Assembly (NCBI GenBank): GCA_013054445.1
Contig: JAAMPI010001613.1
Span: forward strand, 1-12,284
Length of the DNA: 12,284 nucleotides
Direction: 5' to 3'
From: Cudoniella acicularis
Taxonomy: Eukaryota; Ascomycota; Leotiomycetes; Helotiales; Helotiaceae
Shown: in pieces, positions 1 to 7,394 of the stretch
Layout: the number at the start of each line of letters is the position of its first letter
Position numbering within the stretch: position 1 is the stretch's first letter
Notes under the pieces: generated by a model
Told to the model about the DNA's origin: nothing
What the model saw: the letters and a program-made list of their open reading frames with translations, nothing else
Database searches by the model: none
Made by a program: the position numbers and the translations under genes

Positions 1-1240
1 GTTAGTTCATCAAACTCACGCGATCTTTTCTTTAACTTATATTTTGACTGATCAACTGGTTTTATCAGCATCTATCAATATAGTCCTGGAAAGTGGGCCT
101 TCGTTCTGCTTGAAGTTTGTTATTAATAGTCTAAAAATAAAGGGAGCCAGAAAAAGCATCCCCAAAGACAGATATAGTTTGAGGTCTGAAAAAGGACTTT
201 ATAATCAAAGATACCTTAATGACTGATCATTAGTACGTATGATTACCTTGCTCTTTTTTCTTATAAAAACGAAAACCGAAGAGTGGTATACTAAATATCA
301 CGTGTGAACCGAGACGGAACAAAAGTTTTGTTGCATATCGCAAAAGGGCGAGTGTAGAAAGCCACATTTTTAACCTTAATTTATTTATAGTAGCGCTATC
401 TGGTTGGATGGATGGCTACCACCTCAGAAGGGCAAATGAGTGAAATAGATAGTATTGCCTTGCTTTGTGTGTATTCAAGGAGCAGTAACCATAACGGAAA
501 TAATGAATAAAATGACGGCCAATGTTCTTCGCCTTCACTGTTGTTCTACACCCTGTCTCTGCACCCTGGTCTTGCTTAAATGCACTTATGTGACAATGCT
601 GTCTTCACAGTTGTGATAGTGAGCTAGACTCATTCGTGAGGATTGAGTAATCGTGCCAATTAATTTGTTGCTCATTAGCTGTATTTTTTTGTGTTTTCAC
701 CAAGATTAAGGGGTGTTAGCTGTGATGAATATCTCTCCTTACCTACACGGCGGGAGAGAGCGAAAATAGCTTCATAACGTAAAATAGAAATATATATACT
801 GTAGAATTGTCACAAAAAAAAAAATTTCATTATCGTCATTACTACCGCTATCTTATTTATCTCTTATCAATATTCCTAGCAACCCAACCTCACCCTTCTT
901 TCCTTCGTCCAATGACCCTAGATAATAAATATTCACCAAAATATAACTCTCCCTTACCTATGTCGTTCTCCTCCTCCCCTTCTTCACTCTCAACCCCCTG
1001 GCCTCCTCTTCCGCTCTCTTACGCACCAGACAAGCAATTCTCAATCTTCTAAATAGCCTTTGCGCTTTCAACTTCGACTCCACAAACAATCATACTATCA
1101 ATACACAATATGATACCAGTTCTACGATTATTAGTTCAAAGGTTACGCTAGAGAAGTGTATCGCGAATTCGTTTGGGCAGCTAAATATGAGTGCCCTAAC
1201 CCCTTGCTACAATTTCCTTGATAAAATAAAGATACTAATA
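1..1240. other. AT-rich intergenic region without a supported gene
   Basis: No convincing coding sequence is visible on either strand. Short ORFs exist, for example 807-1052 on the plus strand, but that one has no ATG at its first codon and consists of low-complexity polypyrimidine DNA (Pro/Ser/Leu-rich when translated), so I do not call it. The stretch from about 870 to 1060 is strongly C/T-rich on the plus strand, which is common in fungal promoters and leaders, yet no plus-strand gene follows. A CACGTG E-box-like hexamer lies at 299-304; by itself it means little. Confidence 0.6.
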
Positions 1241-1628
1241 TTATATAGTTCTTAGAATAGTCAGGCTCATTCTGTGGTTCTGGATCTGCCAGCCATGAAC
1301 AATAAGCCCATGTGCTATGAAGGCCGTGGCCAAAAGGCCAAGGGAAACATATATCACAGTTCGATATACACTGAAGGTCGGATATCGAAGCTTTGGGGTT
1401 AAAGTTGCTGTAGTGCAAGCCGCAGCCAAGACAGAGACCACAGTCCATTACAATTTCTGCAAATTTGGATCGCAATAGAACCCGTAGTAGACTGAAGGGA
1501 CTATCGATCCCTATATGAGAATAACGATTCCCAAATAGTCTAATTGATTCCAGTGTGCCGCCACCTTTTCGCTATGATTTGGCATGATGTGAAAGGACGC
1601 CGGGAGGAAAAAGCAGAGGGCCGCTCTG
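1241..1628 (-). pseudogene. C-terminal half of a PAQR/AdipoR-like (haemolysin III superfamily) membrane protein, pseudogene
   Basis: Read from 1628 downward in one frame, the minus strand gives a recognisable middle and C-terminal part of a PAQR seven-transmembrane protein: LCFFL then SFHIM and NHSEKVAA (the conserved S-x-x-x-H neighbourhood), NQLDYLGIVIL (with the conserved Asp), PSVYYGFYCDP, then RYPTFSVYRTVIYVSLGL and IAHGLIVHGW. In the family these segments form transmembrane helices 2 to 6 and part of a zinc site; fungal members (Izh-type) act in membrane/zinc/sterol signalling. Two in-frame stops break it: TAG at plus 1511-1513, where the family has Trp (TGG), and TAA at 1448-1450. The last helix with the C-terminal His pair is missing; reading ends in a stop at 1241. 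The N-terminal half lies on the same strand at 6323-6815, where it stops just where this half begins. Family call is confident; function is lost. Confidence 0.8.
1624..1628. repeat. CTCTG at the left edge of the 4.7-kb block (candidate target duplication)
   Basis: The bases CTCTG sit at the point where PAQR similarity begins, and the same five bases occur at 6318-6322 where PAQR similarity of the other half ends. They could be a 5-bp target-site duplication or microhomology used in a rearrangement. Five bases can also match by chance. Confidence 0.35.
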
Positions 1629-1971
1629 GTCTTCTAGTCTTAAGCTTCACTTCAAGGTATGATCCAAGTCCTGGAGTCTTCGCACCTCCTCCAACCACCA
1701 TAATTCCACCAAAGTGTCACGATACCGTAACAAGTCATGTGATAAAAGATCGGAGGATCGCAGGATCCTTGGGCAAGACCCCGATCTTTGGATCACATGA
1801 TCCGCCTAAGAACACCACCACCTACATAGCCATATAGTTTTCCTTTGTAGAGCTGCGTGCTCAAGTTCATTCATCTTAGCAAGATAACATTTTACCCTGA
1901 TCTGCTTGACACCTCAACGACGACTAAACCAACGCCTCACGTGATATCGAATACCGCGTAACAACAGAACG
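1629..1971. other. Non-coding left part of the block
   Basis: No supportable gene. It contains several GATC-rich words and one 9-bp inverted repeat (listed separately). An ORF at 1544-1837 crosses the PAQR junction on the opposite strand and begins at a non-ATG codon, so it is taken as chance. Confidence 0.5.
1745..1789. repeat. 9-bp inverted repeat, possible hairpin
   Basis: AAAGATCGG at 1745-1753 is the exact reverse complement of CCGATCTTT at 1781-1789, with a 27-base loop that contains GGATCC. Meaning unknown; it may be chance in GATC-rich DNA. Confidence 0.4.
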
Positions 1972-2513
1972 TTACACAAAGAAGTCGCGAACTTTCTTCT
2001 CATCATTCTTACCAGCGTGCGTGATACAAGTTATGATCGAGTGGAGCAATGGGGAGAACCGAATCCCGCTCGATAGCGAAATCCTTTTGTGTTCGGGTGT
2101 GTTGATCAACAAACATTCCTGCTGGGATAGGAGTACCGCTGTTGTGAGATCCTCCCCCAAACCGAAACATATCCCCGCTGGGTCGCACCTTCTGGAGCAG
2201 GAGAACCAGCGGCAGAAGTGACACGCGATGGACCGTTCGCCTCGCTATCCATACGGGAGAGGAAGTTAAGAGGATTGGCCTTCTCCTTAGACGGTGTACC
2301 AACATCTGCAATGCCATTTCCGTTTGAGAAACCATTGGCAGTGGTGGCGAGCGAAGGCTTGATGCTGGACACCAACCCTGCCAACCCTTCCACGTGGCAT
2401 GTGCACCGCCAAGGACCCATGCCCCGTATGGTCCTTCTTTGCAAACTTCTTATTGTGTCCTCCTCGATATTTTCCATTCTTGCATTTGCCACAGACGATG
2501 ATATTCTAGACAC
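1972..2513 (-). pseudogene. Coding-like minus-strand region broken across three frames, product unknown
   Basis: Three successive minus-strand frames look like protein rather than noise. From about 2477 (first ATG, reading MENIEEDTIRS) to about 2180 one frame gives a Ser/Gly/Ala/Asn-rich sequence (for example GFSNGNGIADVGTPSKEK) with codon usage typical of fungal genes. From about 2170 to 2009 the reading seems to continue in a second frame (GDMFRFGGGSHNSGTPIP). A last short piece ending VRDFFV and a stop at 1972 lies in the third frame. This could be a decayed gene with indels, or a gene with introns that I cannot place; a GGTAAGAATG donor-like word near 2010 fits the second idea. I recognise no domain. 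The 5' end is only about 50 bases from the MYND start codon, in divergent orientation. Confidence 0.3.
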
Positions 2514-2566
2514 TTCAATTTACGGAATTACCTTCAACTGCAGATTCTGTCCTTTTGTCGCTCGAG

Positions 2567-3560
2567 ATGGCACCAGCACCTCTCGCGCAGTGTGCAAACT
2601 GTGGAACCGACGCAACAATGAGGTGTGTTGGCTGCATCGACGCGCCAGAGTACCAGCCTGGTGATTCTGTCGGTAGTGTCTACTGTAGCCGCGACTGTCA
2701 GAAAGCACACTGGTCCAATCATAAGGCTCATTGCCGCGCCCTAGGACAGCGAAAGAAGCTGCTTCGAACAGCTAATATACTCAAGGCGGCCCTGTTAACA
2801 TACAGAGAGGTTGTGTACGATATCGACCTGACAAAGATCAAGTTCCAAGATGGGGTTCTCTGCCTTTATCAAAATCAAAGACCTATCACTGCTCGATCAA
2901 AACGTGGTCTCTTTCCGGGTCATCTCACCACCAATATCGAGCATAGGGAGGCAGCTCTTGCAAATAATCAATGCACAACGGCCATGGCGCTATTAGGTCG
3001 TCTAACCCGGAAACTTCTTGAAGGTGAGACATCCCCCCAAGATTATAACTTGAGTAAGCTAGGGCTGACATTTAGTAGGGGTAGCCTCGACTATCGAAGT
3101 ATTGGACCTCCATGTCGGAAAGCCGCTGATTCCAACAAAGCTCGTTCCTGGTCCAGACTCTAGCGGTTTGCCACACACAGTGTTAAAAGTGGTACGACTG
3201 TTCGCCAATGAGGCATGGATTATCGACACAGCAGGCTGTCAATATGGATTCCGAGATGTTCTTGTCCCCTTCGAGAAGTACGTTGCAGACAAATCATGCC
3301 GAATTTCGAGCGAGCCCACCACTTACGATGCGACCGAAACGAAAGACTTGGACTACTTCTCGACTCTTCCGTTTCTGAACAGGACCCGAGCACAGCGAGA
3401 GGATAAAAAGCTGGAGCGACAGGCTCGCCTACACTTTGCCATCTTCGTCAACACGCTCGTCAGCAAAGATATGCTTAACGGCTCTGCCACCGAGTTTAAG
3501 GATAAATTTGATAGCTTTGTGTATGAGTTGAAGTTGCATATGCTAAACCTTGCCAACTGA
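2567..3560 (+). CDS. MYND-type zinc-finger protein, one intron
   Basis: About 310 residues after splicing. The N-terminus carries a complete MYND finger: C9-x2-C12, C20-x2-C23, C40-x3-C44 and H52-x3-C56 (motif YCSRDCQKAHW), which binds two zinc ions and usually mediates protein-protein contact. The rest (about residues 60-310) resembles the C-terminal region of fungal MYND proteins, with GLPHTVLKV and AGCQYGFRDVL; its biochemical role is unknown. Exons are 2567-3023 and about 3085-3560; without the intron the first frame runs into a stop at 3163. I chose the ATG at 2567 because the upstream in-frame codon at 2555 is TTG, and because G at +4 and a purine at -3 give a fair start context. A small broken gene starts 30 bases downstream. 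No inactivating change was seen. Confidence 0.85.
3024..3084 (+). other. Intron of the MYND gene
   Basis: The donor is GTGAGA at 3024, after one base of a Gly/Ala codon. The branch site is CTGAC at 3065-3069. Three AG dinucleotides ending at 3075, 3078 and 3084 are all in the same phase, so any of them keeps the downstream frame and changes the protein by one to three residues. I favour 3084 (junction reading EASTIEVLDLH) because it gives the most usual branch-to-acceptor distance; 3075 is only 7 bases from the branch A. Confidence 0.75.
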
Positions 3561-3589
3561 GAACTCTCAGATAGTTCGTATGATCTTGA

Positions 3590-3896
3590 ATGTTAACATT
3601 TCTACGACTCATGTCCACCAAAGGTCGCTCGTTATATCGTTCAATAACCTCAATGCTCTGCCAGTTTCCGTACGATTTACCACTTCCGGAGTCCTTTGTC
3701 TCGATTCCCGTCAACGAGCTTCAACGAGCTTTCTAGACAGAACCTTGGCCAAGAACTTATTGCTGAGTTTGTGGACGCAACAGAGTTCGCTCCTGACAAC
3801 CGCCTCTTTTGTATGCGTAGGAAACGTCTCTTTAAATACACTTGGCACACCAGTGACAGGTCTTGGCAAACAATTGGCAGTTCGCCATGTGCATAA
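3590..3896 (+). pseudogene. Small unknown gene broken by a 10-bp tandem duplication
   Basis: A plus-strand frame opens at ATG 3590 or, with a better protein reading, ATG 3611 (MSTKGRSLYRS) and runs through FPYDLPLPESFVSIPVNEL, then hits TAG at 3734-3736. Exactly there, TCAACGAGCT is present twice in tandem (3711-3720 and 3721-3730). Counting only one copy, the frame continues through SRQNLGQELIAEFVDATEF and RLFKYTWHTSDRSW to TAA at 3894-3896, giving about 91 residues from 3611. As it stands the product would be cut to 41 residues. I recognise no family; there is no signal peptide or membrane segment. It starts 30-50 bases after the MYND stop and ends 23 bases from the convergent F-box-like gene. 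Confidence 0.5.
3711..3730. repeat. 10-bp tandem duplication TCAACGAGCT x2
   Basis: Two perfect adjacent copies. It adds ten bases (+1 frame) to the small gene at 3590-3896 and explains its frame break completely. Perfect identity of the copies suggests a recent event. Confidence 0.85.
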
Positions 3897-3919
3897 GTTT
3901 GTTACTATATATTTTCATG

Positions 3920-4687
3920 TTAGTCTGACCAATCGTCATCCTCCCAGTACCCAGACTCCCACGAGAACATCCCTCTCTTAAAGATTCTATCTCCAGTCAC
4001 AGTCTGTACCTTTTTATAACCAGAACAGAAGCATTTTTGCACAACTTTGTCCGTCTCCACTAGGTTGTTATCATCAATTCCAACAATAGTTGTCTCCGTA
4101 ATATTCTGAGCGAGGTATCGTAAAATGGGTTCTAGCCAAGCGACCCATTCCCGCATGTTCTCCTCAAGACTAGGTGCCTTGTAGTAGCCCCCAGCTTGTA
4201 GTGGCTGCTGCGCGACGAGGCAAAGCTGGCTCAGATCCGTAAGGAGCGGAATCCAGAGCTGGGAGTCGAATTTCATAGGCTCCGGGAAACAAATTCCCAT
4301 GGGCTGTGCGACAAATCTCAAGTAGCGGATGCGCCGTATGTTGGCGGTTCCAAATTTGAGGAGTTTGTTATGGGCGCCGCCATGAACGTGTACAATGAAT
4401 AAATTGCGTCCGTATAGTACGTTTAAAGCCTCCTCGCTGATCTGCCTTGACACGCTGAGAATGCCGGTTTTCCTCTTCGGGACAATGTCTTCCGTGTCAT
4501 CAAAGAAGGCTAGCCGTTCAGGGTCCTCCCACATCGACATAATCCACGGGTCGACTTCGAACTCGAGATGCTGCACGAGGACAGCGCTGCGGAGGAGCAG
4601 GTGGAAGTAGATCTGCTCGCGAACCTCTAGTGGAAGACAAAGGAAGCCGCTCGGTTGGCTACCACACTGGGACGAGGTCTCAGACAT
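3920..4687 (-). CDS. F-box-like / 2EXR-like fungal protein
   Basis: An uninterrupted 255-residue frame from ATG (4687) to TAA (3920-3922), without introns. Near the N-terminus, residues 15-32 (GFLCLPLEVREQIYFHLL) match the short F-box-like helix pair found in many fungal proteins of the LP-x-E-x-R-x-x-I-Y type. Residues 76-93 (ILSVSRQISEEALNVLYG) match the companion motif seen in the same proteins, where a line of the type 'vcRQi-eEal-vlYg' follows. Such proteins are abundant in ascomycetes; a role as substrate adaptor in an SCF-type ubiquitin ligase is possible but is not shown for this class. The C-terminus is acidic and Trp-rich (YWEDDDWSD). It converges on the small broken gene, 23 bases away. 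No damage is seen, so it is probably functional. Confidence 0.8.
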   Translation of the reverse strand: MSETSSQCGSQPSGFLCLPLEVREQIYFHLLLRSAVLVQHLEFEVDPWIMSMWEDPERLAFFDDTEDIVPKRKTGILSVSRQISEEALNVLYGRNLFIVHVHGGAHNKLLKFGTANIRRIRYLRFVAQPMGICFPEPMKFDSQLWIPLLTDLSQLCLVAQQPLQAGGYYKAPSLEENMREWVAWLEPILRYLAQNITETTIVGIDDNNLVETDKVVQKCFCSGYKKVQTVTGDRIFKRGMFSWESGYWEDDDWSD

Positions 4688-4739
4688 GTCTGGGGCGTGA
4701 AACGATCTAGTTATGGCAGTGTAAGGCTTGATTTAGAGA

Positions 4740-5225
4740 ATGGTTTGGTTGTCGACGGAGGTTTGGGTGGAGAATGCGGGGCATCAGCCTTATCGGCCCC
4801 AGGCTCACGTGTCCTGGGTACACTTTGTTAAGCCTAATATATCAGGCAAACAAGGCATTTCAGGTTCTACCCCTAATCGTTGGAATGTCTGGCGAGGTGG
4901 CAGCGATTTCAAGTCAACAAGCCAGATAAAAAGTGGCTTGTTGGATTGTGACCACATCTCAAAAGTCTCCAAGTTGAAGAGAGGCATCACGCGCATGTCA
5001 ACCCTATCTCGGGCCTTTAGAGCGTCGGAGGATTACATCCTCGCAGCAGAAATAACAGCCTTGGAAGGGGGTGAGGCGTGCGAATTGTATGATTTGGTTA
5101 GTACAGTGCAGGGCAGAGTTTGGAAGAATCGGCGTGGGATGGAATTTTCTCGGGACAGCTTGAGCCAGGATTGCCTCCCACTTCACCTTGGGGAAGCTTT
5201 GAGGCCCCAAACGACTAGTTGCTGA
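4740..5225 (+). CDS. Doubtful 161-residue hypothetical ORF
   Basis: An ATG-started frame of 161 codons with a purine at -3. It has no recognisable domain, signal peptide or membrane span. The second half, from an internal Met (MSTLSRAFRASEDYILAAE), looks more protein-like than the first. Against it: the start lies only 52 bases from the divergent F-box-like start codon, which leaves almost no promoter for either gene, and minus-strand ORFs of 63 and 77 codons overlap it. I keep it because it is long and uninterrupted in a region full of stops; it may be chance. Confidence 0.22.
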   Translation: MVWLSTEVWVENAGHQPYRPQAHVSWVHFVKPNISGKQGISGSTPNRWNVWRGGSDFKSTSQIKSGLLDCDHISKVSKLKRGITRMSTLSRAFRASEDYILAAEITALEGGEACELYDLVSTVQGRVWKNRRGMEFSRDSLSQDCLPLHLGEALRPQTTSC

Positions 5226-5294
5226 AAGAGCATGCATGATAAGAAGTTTTGAATCAATAGGACGTCGCTGGCAAGCGCGCGATGCGCTATTTGA

Positions 5295-5690
5295 GCATCA
5301 ACAGCTAATCAGACGAAGGAGGCCTCCCAACCCCAGCACGGCAATGGCCGTCTAAACGGAGACGAGAAATCGAACAGCGAGGTGTCATCGTAAATCCGTA
5401 CCACAAAATCCGACGTTGGATCAAGTCAATCGTCAGATCAGCTTCACAACAGCCTTCACAAACGATCTTCTAGGGACAGAGGCCAGTTCACATCAGTATT
5501 GAATTCCTGCTAACCCTTCTATTTCGCAGACTTTTCCAGCGATGAGCTCGAACGCGATAACTAGTCAGAGAACAAGTACACGAACCACACAGAAGCCCTC
5601 TACTTAAAACATGGCTGCATCGCCATCGCTACGACTTATCCTTCCTCCTGCCTCGAAACACATATAAATGGCGATGAAAAGGAGGAACTG
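5295..5690 (+). pseudogene. Faint plus-strand gene remnant, product unknown
   Basis: From 5295 a frame gives a hydrophilic, disordered-looking protein (ASTANQTKEASQPQHGNG) that crosses a TAA at 5391-5393 and reaches about 5495. A splice-acceptor-like sequence follows: CTAAC at about 5509 and TTCGCAG ending at 5529. Beyond it the same frame (FSSDELERDN, TAG at 5562-5564, then NHTEALYLKHGC and HINGDEKEELR) and a second frame (ATG 5542, MSSNAITSQRTSTRTTQ) both look plausible. The internal stops in both are of CAA-to-TAA or CAG-to-TAG type. The apparent intron (5496-5529) is only 34 bases, short for a fungus. It points tail-to-tail at the coiled-coil fragment. I cannot name it. Confidence 0.22.
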
Positions 5691-5694
5691 AGGA

Positions 5695-6317
5695 TCAACC
5701 GCGGGGTCCTTTGGACTTGGCGCGAAGCCTCGCTAGTTCCTGAGCCCTGGATCCTGTAGCCCTCTTCACATCTTCTGCCGCATCATCCAGACCGCGATGT
5801 CTCTTCCGTGATGGATTATAACCACAGTAGAAGAATTCTCCGTGATCAGCAAGATGCTTTGGATTTGCTAGGAAGTCTTTGTATTTCCCAAGCTCTACCA
5901 CCGTCATGGTCTCGTTTACGAAACAGTAAACGACCTGATCACGCAATTCCTCAGACTTCTTCTCTAGGTCTTCCACGGGAATACAGTCAACACCTGTCTG
6001 GCGGCCTGTTTTGGAACTTCCGAAGCGTAATTTATGCTTCGCATATCTCAAAATATCCAATCCCGTTTCGACCATTTTCTCTTCAACTTGTGAGAGACTC
6101 GCATCGATATACGCTTCCTGCTGCAAGAGTTCCCCGAGATCCTGGCTACTTGAAGGCTTTGCCTCGGCTACCGCTGCTTAAATCCTCTTCTGCTTAGCCT
6201 CGACTTTCGTCTTCTCTTTCTCTAGCTATATCAGACGGTTCGTCTCAAACAGTTGTGTCTTCAATGACCTGGTACGCCCATCTTCATCATTGATCTCAAG
6301 CCTTAGGGTTGTTAACT
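5695..6317 (-). pseudogene. Coiled-coil protein fragment with two in-frame stops, truncated at the block edge
   Basis: One minus-strand frame reads from the 6317 boundary to a stop at 5695, about 207 codons. It starts without an initiator inside a charged, helical sequence (LRLEINDEDGRTRSLKTQL, then LEKEKTKVEAKQKRI) and continues through EAYIDASLSQVEEKMVETGL, VEDLEKKSEELRDQVVYCF and GEFFYCGYNPSRKRHRG to a Lys/Arg-rich end with a possible nuclear-localisation cluster (RKRHR). Stops at 6226-6228 (TAG) and 6178-6180 (TAA) each replace what is probably Gln (CAG, CAA), both CpA to TpA. The last 143 residues, after the TAA, are uninterrupted but begin without ATG. I recognise no family. It is the C-terminal part of a gene whose 5' part is not in the window. 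Confidence 0.6.
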
Positions 6318-6322
6318 CTCTG
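6318..6322. repeat. CTCTG at the right edge of the 4.7-kb block
   Basis: Partner of the copy at 1624-1628; see that entry. PAQR similarity (minus strand, ending GFAAFFFG) stops immediately to the right of it, and the coiled-coil frame lies immediately to the left. Confidence 0.35.
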
Positions 6323-6815
6323 TCCCAAAGAAAAATGCTGCGAAGCCAACTATATCGCCCACTTGAATTGTAATATGATTACGTGCTTTTACGTAGACAT
6401 AGATTGGAAGAGCTGCAAAAAGGACTGCTCCGAGGAGATGGGAGTAGATGTTCACAATCTCATTGTGGATGTGTTGCAAGCTGTTCAGAGACTCCCGAAA
6501 TGATCCAGATGTTAGTCGATATCCAGAGAGGATAAAATTCATTATCTTGTTGCCAACTGGGAAGTTCATTCCATTGCAAGAGTAGATAGTAGTCACTTTG
6601 GTGCTTGCGCCGTATATCAGCTACTAGCTGAGTTGCAGTCTTTTGAAGGTTCAGTTCGGATGCTATATCTGCCCAGTTCCAGCAAGCAAGGAATCGTCCA
6701 AATTATTAAGAGAGTACATTTTGGTTCGGGGCTGAAAATTTGAATGCTTAGGGGAGCCGGAAGAGGATCTGCTAAGAATAGACATCCTGCTTCCAGGTCC
6801 GAAAAGGCGCCACAT
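6323..6815 (-). pseudogene. N-terminal half of the PAQR/AdipoR-like protein, pseudogene
   Basis: The reading begins at ATG 6815 (MWRLFGPGSRMSILSRSSSG, a disordered tail typical of fungal members), reaches LDDSLLAGTG, and then shifts frame near 6670 to WADIASELNLQ and QWNELPSWQQDNEF. A run of four A on the plus strand at 6534-6537 (TTTT in the gene) shifts it back to ILSGYRLTSGSFRESLNSL, HNEIVNIYSHLLG and a helix ending GFAAFFFG. ELP-x-W, GYR and HNE-x-x-NI-x-SHLLG are the hallmark N-terminal motifs of the PAQR family. The similarity stops at about 6323; the next expected segment (LCFFL..SFH) is found at 1628 downward. At least two frame breaks make it non-functional. The family call is firm; the exact start is uncertain. 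Confidence 0.8.
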
Positions 6816-6988
6816 TATATTACGTTTTTTGAAGCAAGCCAAGTGATAAAACGGCTTTAGAGAGACTTTCCGGACTTAGTATTTACAATTGAATTGGTAC
6901 TATACTGCAATTTTCAACTCTATTACGTTTATTTCCTATCAACTTAAATTGCTGCAAGGGGGCTTGAACTATTTGTACGTGGTAGGCA

Positions 6989-7072
6989 GAAGCCGATTTT
7001 ACTGGTGACTATATAGTAAGGTTAATAACTGGATAATATTCGTGAAATATAATCGCTAGCGAAATCGGCTTC
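6989..7072. repeat. 11-bp inverted repeat with 62-base spacer
   Basis: GAAGCCGATTT at 6989-6999 is the exact reverse complement of AAATCGGCTTC at 7062-7072. This could be the ends of a very small MITE-like remnant, but I see no target duplication. Confidence 0.4.
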
Positions 7073-7259
7073 CGTCTTAAACACTTCGCGAATTTTAACT
7101 CTGCCACATTGCCAAAACGCTTCTGGCTGCACTAGCATAATTCTGGCTAGCTGCCTTTATCCCTGCATATACACGTCACATCACCCTGATATCACGTGTA
7201 AGCCAAATTACGGTTGCCTGGCTAATGCTTTTCCAAGCCTTGCCGCTCAGGCTAATAAT

Positions 7260-7394
7260 AAAACGCGACCGCTTTTGACCTCTTATAAAACGAGAGCGTT
7301 ATTAATTTAAATGACCGTTAGCTCGTTAGTCAATTCACGTTCCAGCTCTACTAGATAAGCTATATTTGGCCCCGATTAAAACGGGGACGTTTTT
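7260..7394. repeat. Three related palindromic 17-mers (AAAACG..CGTTTT type)
   Basis: AAAACGCGACCGCTTTT at 7260-7276, AAAACGAGAGCGTTATT at 7287-7303 and AAAACGGGGACGTTTTT at 7378-7394 share an AAAACG start, a variable G-rich centre and an imperfect complementary end. They may be diverged copies of a repeat or of a symmetric protein-binding site. Confidence 0.35.

Larger units (their letters stand above)
1629..6317. other. About 4.7-kb multi-gene block separating two halves of a PAQR pseudogene
   Basis: This interval lies between the collinear halves of one PAQR-like gene (N-terminal half at 6323-6815, C-terminal half at 1241-1628, both minus strand). It holds the MYND gene, the F-box-like gene and several broken coding pieces. 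I could not find terminal inverted repeats at its ends, a transposase inside it, or Helitron/Starship hallmarks. The coiled-coil fragment runs right up to the 6317 boundary without a start, so that edge cuts a gene. The block may have arrived as inserted DNA, or the receptor gene may have been split by a rearrangement; the sequence alone does not decide. Confidence 0.5.

Noticed and set aside
1143..1475. 110-codon minus-strand ORF with many Cys
   Set aside because: It overlaps the PAQR remnant in another frame; the family motifs lie in the other frame, so this one is a shadow.
2218..2664. 148-codon plus-strand ORF across the MYND start
   Set aside because: It starts at a non-ATG codon and runs into the MYND finger in the wrong frame; the region reads better on the minus strand or as leader.
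3550..3981. 143-codon plus-strand ORF after the MYND gene
   Set aside because: It does not start with ATG, has no protein-like motif, and overlaps the better-supported broken small gene and the end of the F-box-like gene on the opposite strand.
1629..6317. Helitron or Starship as carrier of the 4.7-kb block
   Set aside because: No tyrosine-recombinase (DUF3435) captain, no Rep/helicase, no convincing CTRR-plus-hairpin end and no Starship-type target site were seen; the block is also far smaller than a Starship.
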